A stretch of 64,000 nucleotides of DNA from an uncultured Methylophaga sp. (GTDB taxonomy: Bacteria > Pseudomonadota > Gammaproteobacteria > Nitrosococcales > Methylophagaceae), in the NCBI RefSeq assembly GCF_947259025.1, contig NZ_CAMYKO010000004.1, positions 124,001 to 188,000 on the forward strand, given 5' to 3'. Below, one piece after another: positions 22,033-33,275 of the stretch (its first letter is position 1; each line of letters opens with the position of its first letter). The notes under the pieces were generated by a model. That model made no database searches. It had not been told where the DNA came from and saw only the letters and a list, made by a program, of their open reading frames with translations. A program made the translations under genes and the position numbers.

Positions 22033-23235
22033 CTAGCCGACCCGATTTTCGGCATGGCTGAGCATCAGATCCAGTCCGGTTTTATAGGTTTCTGCCGCGG
22101 CATCAGGCTTGCTTTGTGCCGTTTGTACTTCCGCCAGTGCCTGATAGGTTTCACCGCGGGCACCGTACTGAATACTGGCCCGCAAGTATTCTTCCGCTTT
22201 GGTCCACAAGTCACTCGCCTTGGCCAGGCGGCCCAGTGTCAGTAACAGCCAGGGGTTATGCTGATGCTGCTTGAGCCATTTTTCTGCTAAAGCCAGACGC
22301 TTGAGCAAATCACCCTGAGTCAGGCGGCCATATTCATAGACCAGCGCATCACTCCAGTTTTTACGCATAAATTGTTCGATGAGTGTGATCGCCTGCTCGC
22401 CTTCTCCCTGCTCAATCAGCCCGCTGATATAGGGTTTAAGCATGGATTCGGTCTGGCGAACACGGGCAGGTGACTGTTCCCAGATTTGCGACAGTTTGCG
22501 CCAGTCCTGACGCAGTAAAGCTGATTCCATCTGTCCCACTGCTGCTTCCTGATCCAGCGCCTGGGCTTCATCGCTCTCCAGCACATGACGTTTACGTAAA
22601 TCGGGCAGCACTGCCTGTACTTCCTGCCACTGATCCATATCCTGATACAGCGATTGCAGTAATTGCAGCACATAAGGATGTTTGGGCGCCATTTCACGCA
22701 AATGCCGCAGCGTCGCCAGCGCCTGTTCATTCTGCCCTGCCGAGATCTGCAGTTCTGCCTGCACCACACCCACGGCAATATCCGCCCCTTCCGTGGTTTC
22801 ATGGGCGAGTCGCAGATAATTATCACGCCGCTCCGGCGCCTGTTGTTTCTGTGCTGCCCGCGCCGCAGCCAGATAATGCAGCAGCGGCGTTTCACTATTG
22901 CCGGCATGACGGATCAACACCCGCTCAGCCTCGGCCCAGCGGCCCTCTTCCAGTGTGATCAGGCCCCGGGTCAAAGCACGGTTTGCCCGTTTATGACGCT
23001 GGGTTTCTTTCCAGGCCGAGAGTTTGCGGGGGGACTGTTTGACCAGTACCAGGCTGCGCAAAGACAAATAGGCCGCCACCAGCAATAAAATAAAAGCGAT
23101 GGAAAACACCACCAGCGAGGTTTCCAGACTCCAGCTGCCATATTGCAGCAGCACAAAACCGGGCTCAAAGTCCGCCGCCCAGATAACGGCAGCGCCCAGC
23201 GCCAGGGCTAAAGCAATAACGATCAGCAGCTTCAT
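22033..23235 (-). CDS. hemY: HemY-like TPR membrane protein
   Basis: Two N-terminal TM segments, TPR-like repeats, position in hemCDXY cluster. Confidence 0.88.
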   Translation of the reverse strand: MKLLIVIALALALGAAVIWAADFEPGFVLLQYGSWSLETSLVVFSIAFILLLVAAYLSLRSLVLVKQSPRKLSAWKETQRHKRANRALTRGLITLEEGRWAEAERVLIRHAGNSETPLLHYLAAARAAQKQQAPERRDNYLRLAHETTEGADIAVGVVQAELQISAGQNEQALATLRHLREMAPKHPYVLQLLQSLYQDMDQWQEVQAVLPDLRKRHVLESDEAQALDQEAAVGQMESALLRQDWRKLSQIWEQSPARVRQTESMLKPYISGLIEQGEGEQAITLIEQFMRKNWSDALVYEYGRLTQGDLLKRLALAEKWLKQHQHNPWLLLTLGRLAKASDLWTKAEEYLRASIQYGARGETYQALAEVQTAQSKPDAAAETYKTGLDLMLSHAENRVG

Positions 23236-24254
23236 TGCTGATACTCCTCAAGCCAGTTCAGTGAGCCGGATATATCCGGTACATCGACTTTAATCTGTGC
23301 CGAGTTCAGGTTTTCCAGGGTCGCGATTAGGGCATCACGCTGGTCACCGGTAAAGTATTGCCTGAGCCATTGGATCGCGGTCTGCATACTGTGCTGATAA
23401 CTGGCATTGTCAGCATTGAGCAGGGCCAGACGGGCGCTTTCCAGTTGCAGGCGCAGATTCTGATAGAGGAAGTAGCGTTGCTCCGGTACCAGCACCGCTG
23501 CCTCTCCACTTTGATCGTGACGAATCACCACCAGCGAGCGTAATTGCTGCCAGATATCGGCGGCGGCCTGTTTCCATCCAGCTTGTTCAGGGACCACGCC
23601 GGATTCATTTTCGCTGGCAGCCGTGACTTCAGGGCCTTTTTTCACACGCAGCTTGGCAATATTATTGGCGGCCGTTTGCAGCTTGAGGGCAATACCTGCG
23701 GTATCGACATCAGCCAACGCCTGCAGCGCCATAACTTCTTCTGCAATCAAAGCCCGCAGTGGATGCAGGCGGTAGTCAGACAAAGCTTTAATCTGCAAAT
23801 CCGCCATTTGCAATGCCTGCAATGCGCCAGTCACATCATGTGCTAGCAAAGCGCGCTGGTTAGCGACGTTAAGCAGATATTTGATTTCCTGCAGTGCCCA
23901 GGTGCGTTTTAAATCAGCGCTGGACAGGGCTTCACGGTTGAGCAAATCTTCAATTTTATCGGCCAGCCCCTGCTGATCCTGTTGCAGCGTCGCCAGTCGT
24001 TGCCGGGTATCATCATCGGCATCAGCCAAAACCGCCATTTCGGACTGCAGGGCGCTGTGTGCATCAATTTGTTGCTGCTGTTGTGCCATTATCTGCTGAT
24101 AAAGCCAGCCACCCGCTGCGATAAGCAAGACCAGCAAAATCGCGATGGCAATCCACAACAGACGATTGTCTGTGCTGCCCGGCGTTGGCTTTTCGTTGAG
24201 TTCAGCATCCTTTACGTTAGCATCAATCTGCTGCTTTTCATCGTTGTTTGCCAT
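23232..24254 (-). CDS. hemX: Uroporphyrinogen-III C-methyltransferase-like HemX
   Basis: N-terminal TM, coiled coil, position in hem cluster. Confidence 0.88.
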   Translation of the reverse strand: MANNDEKQQIDANVKDAELNEKPTPGSTDNRLLWIAIAILLVLLIAAGGWLYQQIMAQQQQQIDAHSALQSEMAVLADADDDTRQRLATLQQDQQGLADKIEDLLNREALSSADLKRTWALQEIKYLLNVANQRALLAHDVTGALQALQMADLQIKALSDYRLHPLRALIAEEVMALQALADVDTAGIALKLQTAANNIAKLRVKKGPEVTAASENESGVVPEQAGWKQAAADIWQQLRSLVVIRHDQSGEAAVLVPEQRYFLYQNLRLQLESARLALLNADNASYQHSMQTAIQWLRQYFTGDQRDALIATLENLNSAQIKVDVPDISGSLNWLEEYQQ

Positions 24255-25008
24255 GCTGTTTGTCCATTTCCGTCAATGTTTGTAAAACCGCGCTATCGCT
24301 CGCATTGTCACTGACTTCGACCCATCTGAAGCCGAGCCCGTGGGCATGCTGTTTTAGTCTGTCACTCACTACCACCAGCGGCTTGTACAACAGCTCAGCT
24401 TTGAACTCGCTCAGCAAGCGGCACAAATTATCGATGCCGGCGGCACTGGTACAAACCAGTTTATCGGCATACATCGCGTGAATACAGTCCTGCCGATCCG
24501 GTGATGGCAAATCCCGGCGATAGACTTCCATATAGTCAATACTAGCACCTCTGGCTTTCAGGGTATCAGCCAAGCGTTCACGGCCGCCCTGACCACGGAC
24601 AATGATCATTTTTTGACCGTCCACATCCTGCATCTCAGGCATTTGCAACAGTCCGTCACTGCCGGTCGAACGCTGCGGCTGGCAATCTACCGACAAACCG
24701 GCCGCTTGCATCGCACTGGCGGTCGCATCACCGACAGCCGCCAGTTTAAGCTGCGATGGCAAAGCTTCTGACCAGCCTGATACAAAGCTTTCAAGGGCGT
24801 TGCGGCTGACAAAAATCAACCAGTCTGCCTGATCCAGATTGTCAGTTAACCAGTCGGTGGCCGGCAGTGGTTCAATGTGGATAACCGGAAAACAAATAGC
24901 CTGTCCGCCAGCCTCATCAATCAGCGATGCCATTTTAGCCGACTGTGCCAGTGGTCTTGTCACCAACACCCGCTGACCGGTCAGCGCCTGTTCAGTCACC
25001 ATAAACAT
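24238..25008 (-). CDS. hemD: Uroporphyrinogen-III synthase
   Basis: HEM4 fold motifs ([17 protein letters not shown]), cluster position. Confidence 0.9.
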   Translation of the reverse strand: MFMVTEQALTGQRVLVTRPLAQSAKMASLIDEAGGQAICFPVIHIEPLPATDWLTDNLDQADWLIFVSRNALESFVSGWSEALPSQLKLAAVGDATASAMQAAGLSVDCQPQRSTGSDGLLQMPEMQDVDGQKMIIVRGQGGRERLADTLKARGASIDYMEVYRRDLPSPDRQDCIHAMYADKLVCTSAAGIDNLCRLLSEFKAELLYKPLVVVSDRLKQHAHGLGFRWVEVSDNASDSAVLQTLTEMDKQHGKQR

Positions 25009-25921
25009 CCGCCAGGATCTTGTCTGCGCCCTGTGCCAGCAGCATTTCTGCTACTTCCAGGCCTATCGCCTCGGCCTCGGCAGCCGGACCACGTTTTTCA
25101 GCATAAAGGGTATTAGTGCCATCCGGACGGCCCACCAGGCCGCGTAACCAAACTTCATCATTCTCCAGAATGGCATAACCGGCAATCGGCACCTGGCAGC
25201 CACCCTGCAAGCGCCGATTCAAGGCCCGCTCAGCCAAAACCGTGGTGGCGGTATGGGAATCATGCAGCGGGGCTATCAAAGCATTCATTGCTTCATCATC
25301 AATGCGGGTTTCGATGCCCAAAGCGCCCTGGCCGATAGCGGGCAGACTCTGTTCCGGCGTCATCTGACCACGGATGCGCTCGTCAAAGCCCAGCCTTTTC
25401 AGACCGGCGCTGGCCAGAATAATGGCATCAAACTGGCCTTCATCCAGCTTGCGTAGACGGGTATTGACGTTGCCGCGCAAAGGCAGCACCTCCAGATCGG
25501 GACGACGGGTACGGGCCTGACATTCACGCCGCAAGCTGGAAGTACCGAGTCTGGCACCGTGGGGTAAATCATCAATGCTGTCGTAATGATTAGAGACAAA
25601 AGCATCGAAGGGATCTTCCCGCTCACAGATCACCGGCAGATGCAGGCCTTCAGGAAACTCGACCGGCACATCTTTCATTGAGTGCACGGCAATATCGGCG
25701 CGGCCGTCGAGCATGCCCTGCTCCAGCTCCTTAACGAACAGGCCTTTGCCGCCGACCTTGGCCAGCGGCGTGTCGAGAATAATATCGCCCTGGGTTTTCA
25801 TGCCGATGAGCTCAACTTCCAGATCGGGGTTTTGAGATAACAATTCGGCTTTGACAAACTCGGCCTGCCAGACGGCAAGCGGGCTGTTGCGGGTGGCGAT
25901 TCTTACGGTTTTCTTTGTCAT
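24992..25921 (-). CDS. hemC: Hydroxymethylbilane synthase (porphobilinogen deaminase)
   Basis: [41 protein letters not shown]. Confidence 0.97.
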   Translation of the reverse strand: MTKKTVRIATRNSPLAVWQAEFVKAELLSQNPDLEVELIGMKTQGDIILDTPLAKVGGKGLFVKELEQGMLDGRADIAVHSMKDVPVEFPEGLHLPVICEREDPFDAFVSNHYDSIDDLPHGARLGTSSLRRECQARTRRPDLEVLPLRGNVNTRLRKLDEGQFDAIILASAGLKRLGFDERIRGQMTPEQSLPAIGQGALGIETRIDDEAMNALIAPLHDSHTATTVLAERALNRRLQGGCQVPIAGYAILENDEVWLRGLVGRPDGTNTLYAEKRGPAAEAEAIGLEVAEMLLAQGADKILADVYGD

Positions 25922-26045
25922 GAATGTGGTCTTTTCGGGCTTAAATTACGGAAAATCAACGCTGATTCTAGCACTTTGACAAGCTTCAACTCGAATAAGC
26001 ACGTTATAATGACGCCCTGTTTTCAAATCGCGATCATGATCCACT

Positions 26046-27428
26046 ATGAGCACAGCCAACAAGAAACTCTCATCCGCCCGCCTGACCCAGCCTACCGACA
26101 AGTTTGTCGAAGAATTCACCGCCTCGGTAAGCTTTGACCAGCGTCTGTTCCGCCAGGATATTCAGGGCTCGATTGCGCATGCGACCATGCTCAGCGAAGT
26201 CGGCGTGCTCACCGGTGAGGAACGTGATCAGATTATCCAGGGCCTGCAGCAAATCGAACAGGAAATCGAAAACGGCGAGTTCGAATGGTCGGTGGCCCAG
26301 GAAGATGTACATATGAACATCGAGGCGCGGCTGATCGCGCTGATTGGTGAGGTGGGCAAGAAACTGCATACCGGCCGCTCACGCAATGACCAGGTGGCCA
26401 CCGATGTGCGCCTGTATCTGCGCGATATGATTCAACCGATTCGCAGCGAACTCAAGCGCCTGCAAGGCGCTTTGCTGGATGTTGCCGAGCGTGAAGCTGA
26501 CACTATCCTGCCCGGCTTTACTCATCTGCAGACGGCGCAGCCGGTCACCTTCGGCCACCATATGCTGGCCTGGTATGAAATGCTGGTACGTGATGCCGAA
26601 CGCCTGGATGACTGCGAGAAGCGCGTCAACAGCATGCCTCTTGGTGCCGCTGCGCTGGCCGGCACCACGTTCCCGATTGATCGCGAAATGACGGCCAACC
26701 TGCTGGGCTTTGATCGAATCTGCCAGAACTCGCTGGATGCGGTCAGCGATCGTGACTTTGCTATCGAGTTCAACAGCTTTGCCTCGATCCTGATGATGCA
26801 CCTGTCACGCTTCTCGGAAGAACTGATTATCTGGTCTTCGGCCCAGTTTGATTATGTCGATCTGGGCGATGCCTTCTGCACCGGCTCCTCGATCATGCCG
26901 CAGAAGAAAAACCCGGATGTGCCCGAACTGATCCGCGGTAAAACCAGCCGCGTTTTTGGCAATATGTTCAACCTGCTGACCCTGATGAAAAACCAGCCTC
27001 TGGCTTACAACAAGGATAACCAGGAAGACAAAGAACCCTTGTTCGACACCATCGACAACCTGCTGGGTTCGCTGCGGGTCTATGCCGATATGATGGCTGT
27101 GATTACCGTCAAAGCCGACAATATGCGCCAGTCGGCGCTGCGTGGTTATGCAACGGCCACCGATCTGGCCGACTACCTGGTGCGCAAAGGCACGCCGTTC
27201 CGTGATGCCCATGAAGTCGTGGGCCTGTCAGTCGCCTATGGACTCAAGCACAACAAAGACCTGTCAGAAATGAGCCTGGAAGAACTGCAACAGTTCTCCG
27301 ACCGCATTGAGGCCGATGTGTTTGAAGTGCTGACGCTGGAAGGCTCGGTCGCCGCGCGCAACCACCTGGGTGGCACCGCGCCGGAGCAGGTTCGCGCCGC
27401 AGTAAAACGCGCCCGCCAAGCCCAATAA
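26046..27428 (+). CDS. argH: Argininosuccinate lyase
   Basis: [20 protein letters not shown] signature. Confidence 0.97.
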   Translation: MSTANKKLSSARLTQPTDKFVEEFTASVSFDQRLFRQDIQGSIAHATMLSEVGVLTGEERDQIIQGLQQIEQEIENGEFEWSVAQEDVHMNIEARLIALIGEVGKKLHTGRSRNDQVATDVRLYLRDMIQPIRSELKRLQGALLDVAEREADTILPGFTHLQTAQPVTFGHHMLAWYEMLVRDAERLDDCEKRVNSMPLGAAALAGTTFPIDREMTANLLGFDRICQNSLDAVSDRDFAIEFNSFASILMMHLSRFSEELIIWSSAQFDYVDLGDAFCTGSSIMPQKKNPDVPELIRGKTSRVFGNMFNLLTLMKNQPLAYNKDNQEDKEPLFDTIDNLLGSLRVYADMMAVITVKADNMRQSALRGYATATDLADYLVRKGTPFRDAHEVVGLSVAYGLKHNKDLSEMSLEELQQFSDRIEADVFEVLTLEGSVAARNHLGGTAPEQVRAAVKRARQAQ

Positions 27429-27614
27429 AGCGCAGCAACGCTTTCCCGGTATTGCCCGTCCGGATGGTGACTATACTGTCGCCATCAAACGGTCTCTGCT
27501 GCGTCAATAACGACACGGCTCATGATATGCCAGCATCGTCTGAGCAGCGATGCGCCTGACTCAGTGATGATTGTTCAGCCATAAAAACATGATACAGATA
27601 TTGAATTCTTATTT

Positions 27615-27633
27615 GATAATAATTACTATTTGC
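27615..27633 (+). promoter_or_regulatory. Putative Fur box upstream of flavodoxin gene
   Basis: GATAATAATTACTATTTGC, 13/19 identity to GATAATGATAATCATTATC by hand. Confidence 0.5.
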
Positions 27634-27660
27634 ATCATTAACTAGCAAATAGGGACAACC

Positions 27661-28176
27661 ATGATCGCAGTAATTTATGGCTCAACAACCGGTAACACTT
27701 CCGACGCCGCCGTCAAAATTCAGGACGTGCTGGGGGAAGAGGAAGTCGAGTTATTTGATGTCAAAGATGTCGGCCTCGACGCGCTGGAATACTTCGACAA
27801 CATCATCTTCGCCATTCCCACCTGGGACTACGGTGAAGTTCAGGCTGACTGGGAAGAAGTCTGGGACGATGTTGATGCCGTGGACTTCAGTGGGAAAACC
27901 GTGGCTTTTCTGGGCATGGGCGATCAATTTGCCTACGCAGAATGGTTCCAGGATGCAATGGGCATGCTGCATGACAAGGTCAAAGCACGCGGTGCCAGCG
28001 TTATCGGTCACTGGCCGGTAGAGGGTTACGAGTTCGACGAATCCAAAGCCTTAACTGAGGACAAACAGCACTTTGTCGGCCTGGCCCTGGACGAAGACTG
28101 TCAGCCTGAACTGACCGAACAACGTCTCACTGACTGGTGTGAAATGATCAAAACCGGGTTTATGGCGCCCGCCTAA
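27661..28176 (+). CDS. Flavodoxin (long chain)
   Basis: IAVIYGSTTGNTSDAA, PTWDYGEVQADWEE, GMGDQFAYAEWF. Confidence 0.94.
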   Translation: MIAVIYGSTTGNTSDAAVKIQDVLGEEEVELFDVKDVGLDALEYFDNIIFAIPTWDYGEVQADWEEVWDDVDAVDFSGKTVAFLGMGDQFAYAEWFQDAMGMLHDKVKARGASVIGHWPVEGYEFDESKALTEDKQHFVGLALDEDCQPELTEQRLTDWCEMIKTGFMAPA

Positions 28177-28215
28177 ACCTGGTCAGACTAAACAACGTAC
28201 AGGCTGCTTTCTACT

Positions 28216-28545
28216 CTAGCCTTTGTCGGCAAAAAAAGACGGGCAGATAAGCCGCAGCCACTGCGGTCTGCGGCTGAGCAGCATGGCTACGGTCATCGCT
28301 GCCACTGCCAGCAGCATAATCCACACCAGTGCCGCCATCGATGGATGATCGGCGGCCAGGCAACACACTGCTGACAACAGCAGAAACCCTCTTCCCAGCA
28401 GTTTGAGCAAGAAAGTATTGGGCCCGCCCGCGTGACCCGGAAATACCTGCTTCCAGTGTGACTGGTAGCAAAGTGCAAACCAGCCCATGCTAAGCATGGT
28501 GGATACCACTGCCGCGATTAGCCAGCCTGCCTCAATCATATGCAT
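28216..28545 (-). CDS. DUF3325-like small membrane protein
   Basis: Three TM segments; adjacent to PepSY-TM and DUF3649-like genes as in iron-uptake clusters. Confidence 0.6.
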   Translation of the reverse strand: MHMIEAGWLIAAVVSTMLSMGWFALCYQSHWKQVFPGHAGGPNTFLLKLLGRGFLLLSAVCCLAADHPSMAALVWIMLLAVAAMTVAMLLSRRPQWLRLICPSFFADKG

Positions 28546-30238
28546 TCACCTGCTTGTTGTGTTGCGCCGATTTACCGCGCTTGGGTTTAACTGTTTCCGT
28601 TGCCTTGGCACCCAATTTACGTGCTACCAGCATGGCGATCAGCGCCGTGGCAATCAGGCTTAAATCGACGCCGGCCACCGCCCAGTAGGTATCGGTAAAG
28701 AGGGTTTTAATCAGGTGATCGCCGGTGGTCACCCAGTTCATCACCACTGCCAGCAAGCTCAGTGCAGCCAGTACCCAGCTTTGCTCTCGCCAGGCCGGGT
28801 TAACGCGTGCTTTGGCAACCGGCGAACTGCGCCAGGCAGCGTGCAGGAAGGCCAGCCCCCATGCCCACCAGAAGACGGTCTGTTCCCACTGACCTTTGCC
28901 CGCCAGATCAGCAGGCAGAATACGGTTGGCCACCAGCATACTTACCGCGGCAATCACCATACCGGTAACCGTGGTCACAGCCATGGCATCGACGATACGG
29001 CTGCCCTGGCTGCCGGCTTTCGCATGGCGGGCCTTGCGTTTTTCCACAAACAGAATAAAGCCGGTGGCGATACAGATCGCGCCCAGCAAACCGCCGAACA
29101 CATACAACCAGCGCAGCATCCAGTGCTCAAAGTGCTGCAGATGCAGACCCGTCAGGAATTCATCAATCGAGGCGACGACACTGCGCGGCGGCTCTTCACG
29201 AATAACCTCGCCGGTACTGGCTTTGAAATGGATACCCTCACCCACCAGCGCAACACGATCACTGCCGGCACGGTAGATGCTGACATAGCTGTTTTCGTCG
29301 CCAATATGGTCCATAAACAGGTAGCCGACCTCGCCCGGCATATCACGCTCCGCCCAGCGACGTTTAGCTTCCGCCACCATCGCATCAACCGATGCCAGCG
29401 GCGCGGCTTCACCGGATTCTTCATGCGGCAGACCGGTGCGTTCGGCTTCCAGCTTCTCATGTTGCTCATGCAGGGGTTTCAGCGTGGTATGCGACAACGG
29501 CAGATAGATATTGGTGGCAAAGATCACCAAGGCCGTAAAAGCAAAGAAAAAGTGGAACGGTAAGGCCACCACCCCGGTGACATTGTGCAGGTCGAGACTG
29601 CTGCGTAAAACATGCTTCCAGGGGCGGAAAGTAAAGAATTCACGAAACAGTTTGCGGTGAATAATCACCCCGGTCACCAGCGCTGCCAGCAGCACCAGCG
29701 CCGCCACACCAACGATCCAGTAACCCAGCATGTTCCAGCGCAGATGCAGATTAAAGTGCATCGGGTAAAACCAGTCACTGCCGATTTTAAGCGCACTGTC
29801 ACTCAGGGTTTCGCCCGTGGTGGGGTTGACCGTGGCCCAGCCATGAACGTGCAAATGATCATCCGCGGGATCTTTGGGCTCATTGGGAATACCGAACTCA
29901 CCGCCAATGCGCAGCACCGGATCACGGTGCGTGGTGTAGGCATAGAGCGATTTCAGCGGCATGGTATCGGGATCGGGCAAGTCGCCAATCACCCGTTGCT
30001 GAGTGGCAGCCATATCGGTGGGGTGCGGCTTTAATTCATCAAAGACCGGTTTCAACACCTCATCAAAAGAGGGCATCGGCTGCGGTTCAAAACGGGTATC
30101 GGGAATGGCCCAGCGATCAATTTCCCGGTCAAACACCGACAGCGCGCCGAAGAAAAAGCAGATCATCAGCACAAAGCCGAGTACCAGACCCAGCCAGGTG
30201 TGCACCCAGCCCATGGACATACGGAAAGAATTAAACAT
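28532..30238 (-). CDS. PepSY-associated TM-helix protein (iron-regulated, siderophore reductase-like)
   Basis: FRMSMGWVHTWLGLVLGFVLMICFFFGALSVFDREIDRWA; HLHVHGW; internal start chosen at MFNSFRMSMGW. Confidence 0.85.
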   Translation of the reverse strand: MFNSFRMSMGWVHTWLGLVLGFVLMICFFFGALSVFDREIDRWAIPDTRFEPQPMPSFDEVLKPVFDELKPHPTDMAATQQRVIGDLPDPDTMPLKSLYAYTTHRDPVLRIGGEFGIPNEPKDPADDHLHVHGWATVNPTTGETLSDSALKIGSDWFYPMHFNLHLRWNMLGYWIVGVAALVLLAALVTGVIIHRKLFREFFTFRPWKHVLRSSLDLHNVTGVVALPFHFFFAFTALVIFATNIYLPLSHTTLKPLHEQHEKLEAERTGLPHEESGEAAPLASVDAMVAEAKRRWAERDMPGEVGYLFMDHIGDENSYVSIYRAGSDRVALVGEGIHFKASTGEVIREEPPRSVVASIDEFLTGLHLQHFEHWMLRWLYVFGGLLGAICIATGFILFVEKRKARHAKAGSQGSRIVDAMAVTTVTGMVIAAVSMLVANRILPADLAGKGQWEQTVFWWAWGLAFLHAAWRSSPVAKARVNPAWREQSWVLAALSLLAVVMNWVTTGDHLIKTLFTDTYWAVAGVDLSLIATALIAMLVARKLGAKATETVKPKRGKSAQHNKQVNAYD

Positions 30239-30248
30239 CGTCGCGCTC

Positions 30249-30542
30249 CTAACTGACCAGACTGTTTTGCAGCATGGTGGCAATCAACATCATCACCGCG
30301 GCACCACCGGCCAGAACCAGCCACACCCGAAGCATACTGGCGGCGGCAAATGTCCAAAGGAAAAGCGCCAGAAACACCAGAAAGGCGACCAGCGTCATGC
30401 CGGTTTCCGCTTCGTGGAAATCAATGCCCAGGGTGACCATGGTAGTAATGGCCAAAGCCGATAAGCCCCAGGTGAAGGCGTAACCACCGAGAAAGGCGGC
30501 AATAATGCGGTTGGTGATGTGCAAAGCAGTTTGCGAAATCAT
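30249..30542 (-). CDS. DUF3649-like iron-uptake-associated membrane protein
   Basis: Small 3-TM protein (NRIIAAFLGGYAFTWGLSALA) directly upstream of PepSY gene. Confidence 0.6.
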   Translation of the reverse strand: MISQTALHITNRIIAAFLGGYAFTWGLSALAITTMVTLGIDFHEAETGMTLVAFLVFLALFLWTFAAASMLRVWLVLAGGAAVMMLIATMLQNSLVS

Positions 30543-30678
30543 GGTAAAGCCTTAGTTCGAACAACAGGGCCTGAGCGCCCAAATGTGAATAAGACGCATT
30601 ATACCTATCTGTTTGATTAACGCCCAGTCAATTGGTCTAATCTCTCGACATAGCTGATTGAATTATCATCTAATATAA

Positions 30679-30707
30679 AAAAACAGCGGCCGGTGGCCGC
30701 TGTTTTA
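30679..30707. terminator. Intrinsic terminator
   Basis: AACAGCGGCCGGTGGCCGCTGTTTT flanked by A/T runs. Confidence 0.75.
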
Positions 30708-30733
30708 ATTAGCTCGAAACGGCGCATAAGATT

Positions 30734-33160
30734 TTAAAAATCGAGTGCGTAGCCCAGCGTGACCACCCGGCCGCGCCCCTTGAAGTTGCGGGTATCAGAG
30801 CCGTAATTGGTCTGTGAAGAATAACTGAAATAATCTTTATTCAGCAGGTTACTGACAGCAAGATTAACCGTGCCATCACCCAGCTCATAGCCCAGCGACG
30901 CATCGATCAAGGCATAACCATCAAAGTCTTCATCATCGGCATCATTAAAGCTGCGATCAAAGTTATAGCTGGCCTGAATGAAAGAGCTCAGCTTGGGTGT
31001 CCAGTCCGCGCTCCAGCTTGCCAGCAGACGGTTGGGCGGAATGTTGGAGCCATTCAAATCGGCATCGACCCGGCCATCATTATCGCTGTCAAAACGACCG
31101 CGGATTTGGGAATACGCCAGGTTGAAATAGTGATCGGCATTGGCCTGCAAACCCAGGCTGGCTTCGACACCCTCAATCTCGGTTTTTTGTCTGCGGATAA
31201 AGTATTCGGTGTTATCGGCATTGGCGACAAGACGAGAGCCCAGATCGGAATCCGACTCGTAATAACTGATTTCAAAATCAACCGGCGCCCAGTCAATGCG
31301 GATACCGATTTCTTTGTTGGTCGTCAGAATCGGCTTCAAATCCAGCAGTGATTCCACACTCAGGCCTGGGGTGCCGATACCGCGTAGCACACGGCCGACA
31401 TCGGGCATACCGAAGCCTTCCGAATAGTTGGCAAAGACACTCAGCCATGAGGTCGGGGAAACGACCGCGCCGCCATTAAACAGGGTTTCATTAAAGTCCG
31501 GTTTACCGCCCTGCACCGTCACCCCGCCTTTTCCGAACACCGTATTGAAAGTATCGATGTCCAGCTCGGCATGTTCATAACGGGCACCGGCATGTAACAC
31601 CAGAAAGTCTGCTGGCTTGAACTGGGCCTGCAGGAACGGTGCATAGTTTTTATACACAACTTCCGGCACATAAACTCGATCGGTCATCGCCAGACGCTGC
31701 AATGAGCTGTCTTCCAGCAAATCGAGGCCAGTGGTCAGTTTCAGTTTGTCATCGAACAGGCCGTCCTTCACCAGGGTGAATTTGGCGCCGTTTTTATCAG
31801 ACTCGATTTGGGTTTGATCAATGCTGTCCGGTGCCAGCACCGGGTCGGTAAAGCTGCCGGAAGCCAGCGCCCCATACAGCGCTTCAAACTCCTGGCGGTA
31901 AGCCTGGGCGGTAAACTCCATGCCCGCCAGATCGTAATGCTGATAATTAACACTGGTCGTCAGCACCCGGTTACGTGGCGCTTCGCCGATCGGTGTGCCC
32001 CTGCGTGAAGTGGTGGGAATGCCCGCCGCCTTGTTGCCATCAACACTGACATAATCATTGCCGCCTTTGATCTGGTAGCGGTTGAGGGTGAACTCCAGGT
32101 TCTGATTATCATCGAACCAGTAACCCAGCTTGGCAAACACGTCATAGCTCTGCGAATTCATAATATCGCCCTGGACATTATCGACACCGATTTCAGTGCC
32201 ATCGGCATCCAGAAACACGCCCTGGCGCTCATAGCTGAGACCCAGCGTATATTCGAAATCGTTTTTACTGCCGCGTAGGCTGTAATCAGCCCGGTAACCC
32301 ATGGTTTCATCACCGAACTCGCCGGTGGGTGAGCTCATCTGAATATTGGCATGCTGTTTCAGCGTATCGCTGCTGGGACGACGGGTAATAAAGTTGATAA
32401 TGCCGCCGGTGGCGCCGAGGCCGTGAATGGCATTGGCACCGTGAATCACTTCAATGCGCTCTACCATTGCCATATCTATGGTGTGACCATCACGTTGACC
32501 GTCACGCAGGGGATTACTCTGTGGCACGCCATCAATCAGGAATAAGGGAGAACGACCGCGAAAGGTTTCACCGCCGCTGGTCAGTTTCTGGCGGCTGGGC
32601 GAAAACGCCGGCAGCAATCGGCTGAGGATCTGAGAAGTGTCACTGCTCATTTCCATCTGTTTTTCAATCTGCTCTCGGTCGATCACCGTCAATACCTGGG
32701 CAGAATCTTCCAGCCGGGTTTCAGTACGGGTTGAGGTGATGACCATCTCATCCAGCTCTACCGTGTTCATATCACGCGACCCTGGGCTAACAGTAGCAGC
32801 CGACTGTTTAACAATGGTGTAGCTGCCATTTGCCAGTTGCTTTGAACTCAAGCCCTTGTCACTGAGCAAACTGTCGAGCAAAACATCAGGGGCATAGCTG
32901 CCTTTATACTGCGGTGTGGTCAGCCCCTGCACGACCTCCGGCGCAAAAGACACGGTAATGCCACTTTGCACTGAAAACTGCACCAGGGCCGACTCCAGTG
33001 AACCGGCATCAATATTAAAGCTTTGCTGAGTGACCGCAGTGTCGGCATGGGCTGCCGTGCTGAGCACTGCACCGCTCAGCAGGCTGGTGCTGACAATCCC
33101 GGCCACCAGCAAACGACGACTCAGGGGTTTCAAGGGATATTTCTGGACACGTTGTTTCAT
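30734..33160 (-). CDS. TonB-dependent receptor with N-terminal STN (secretin/TonB short) signalling domain
   Basis: FNIDAGSLESALVQFSVQSGITVSFAPEVVQG STN domain, plug and barrel, C-terminal TLGYALDF; start at MKQRVQKYPLK. Confidence 0.92.
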   Translation of the reverse strand: MKQRVQKYPLKPLSRRLLVAGIVSTSLLSGAVLSTAAHADTAVTQQSFNIDAGSLESALVQFSVQSGITVSFAPEVVQGLTTPQYKGSYAPDVLLDSLLSDKGLSSKQLANGSYTIVKQSAATVSPGSRDMNTVELDEMVITSTRTETRLEDSAQVLTVIDREQIEKQMEMSSDTSQILSRLLPAFSPSRQKLTSGGETFRGRSPLFLIDGVPQSNPLRDGQRDGHTIDMAMVERIEVIHGANAIHGLGATGGIINFITRRPSSDTLKQHANIQMSSPTGEFGDETMGYRADYSLRGSKNDFEYTLGLSYERQGVFLDADGTEIGVDNVQGDIMNSQSYDVFAKLGYWFDDNQNLEFTLNRYQIKGGNDYVSVDGNKAAGIPTTSRRGTPIGEAPRNRVLTTSVNYQHYDLAGMEFTAQAYRQEFEALYGALASGSFTDPVLAPDSIDQTQIESDKNGAKFTLVKDGLFDDKLKLTTGLDLLEDSSLQRLAMTDRVYVPEVVYKNYAPFLQAQFKPADFLVLHAGARYEHAELDIDTFNTVFGKGGVTVQGGKPDFNETLFNGGAVVSPTSWLSVFANYSEGFGMPDVGRVLRGIGTPGLSVESLLDLKPILTTNKEIGIRIDWAPVDFEISYYESDSDLGSRLVANADNTEYFIRRQKTEIEGVEASLGLQANADHYFNLAYSQIRGRFDSDNDGRVDADLNGSNIPPNRLLASWSADWTPKLSSFIQASYNFDRSFNDADDEDFDGYALIDASLGYELGDGTVNLAVSNLLNKDYFSYSSQTNYGSDTRNFKGRGRVVTLGYALDF

Positions 33161-33275
33161 TGCATTGCCTGTTAATTGGAAAATCATGGCGTCAATTTGC
33201 AACGCCTCTATCTAACAGGCCGAACGAGATTCAAAATCAACAACCCCTGGTTACATTTTTTTCAGCAGCGAAAAC

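Noticed and set aside
28715-29563. 282-aa plus-strand ORF
   Set aside because: Antisense to the PepSY-TM gene.
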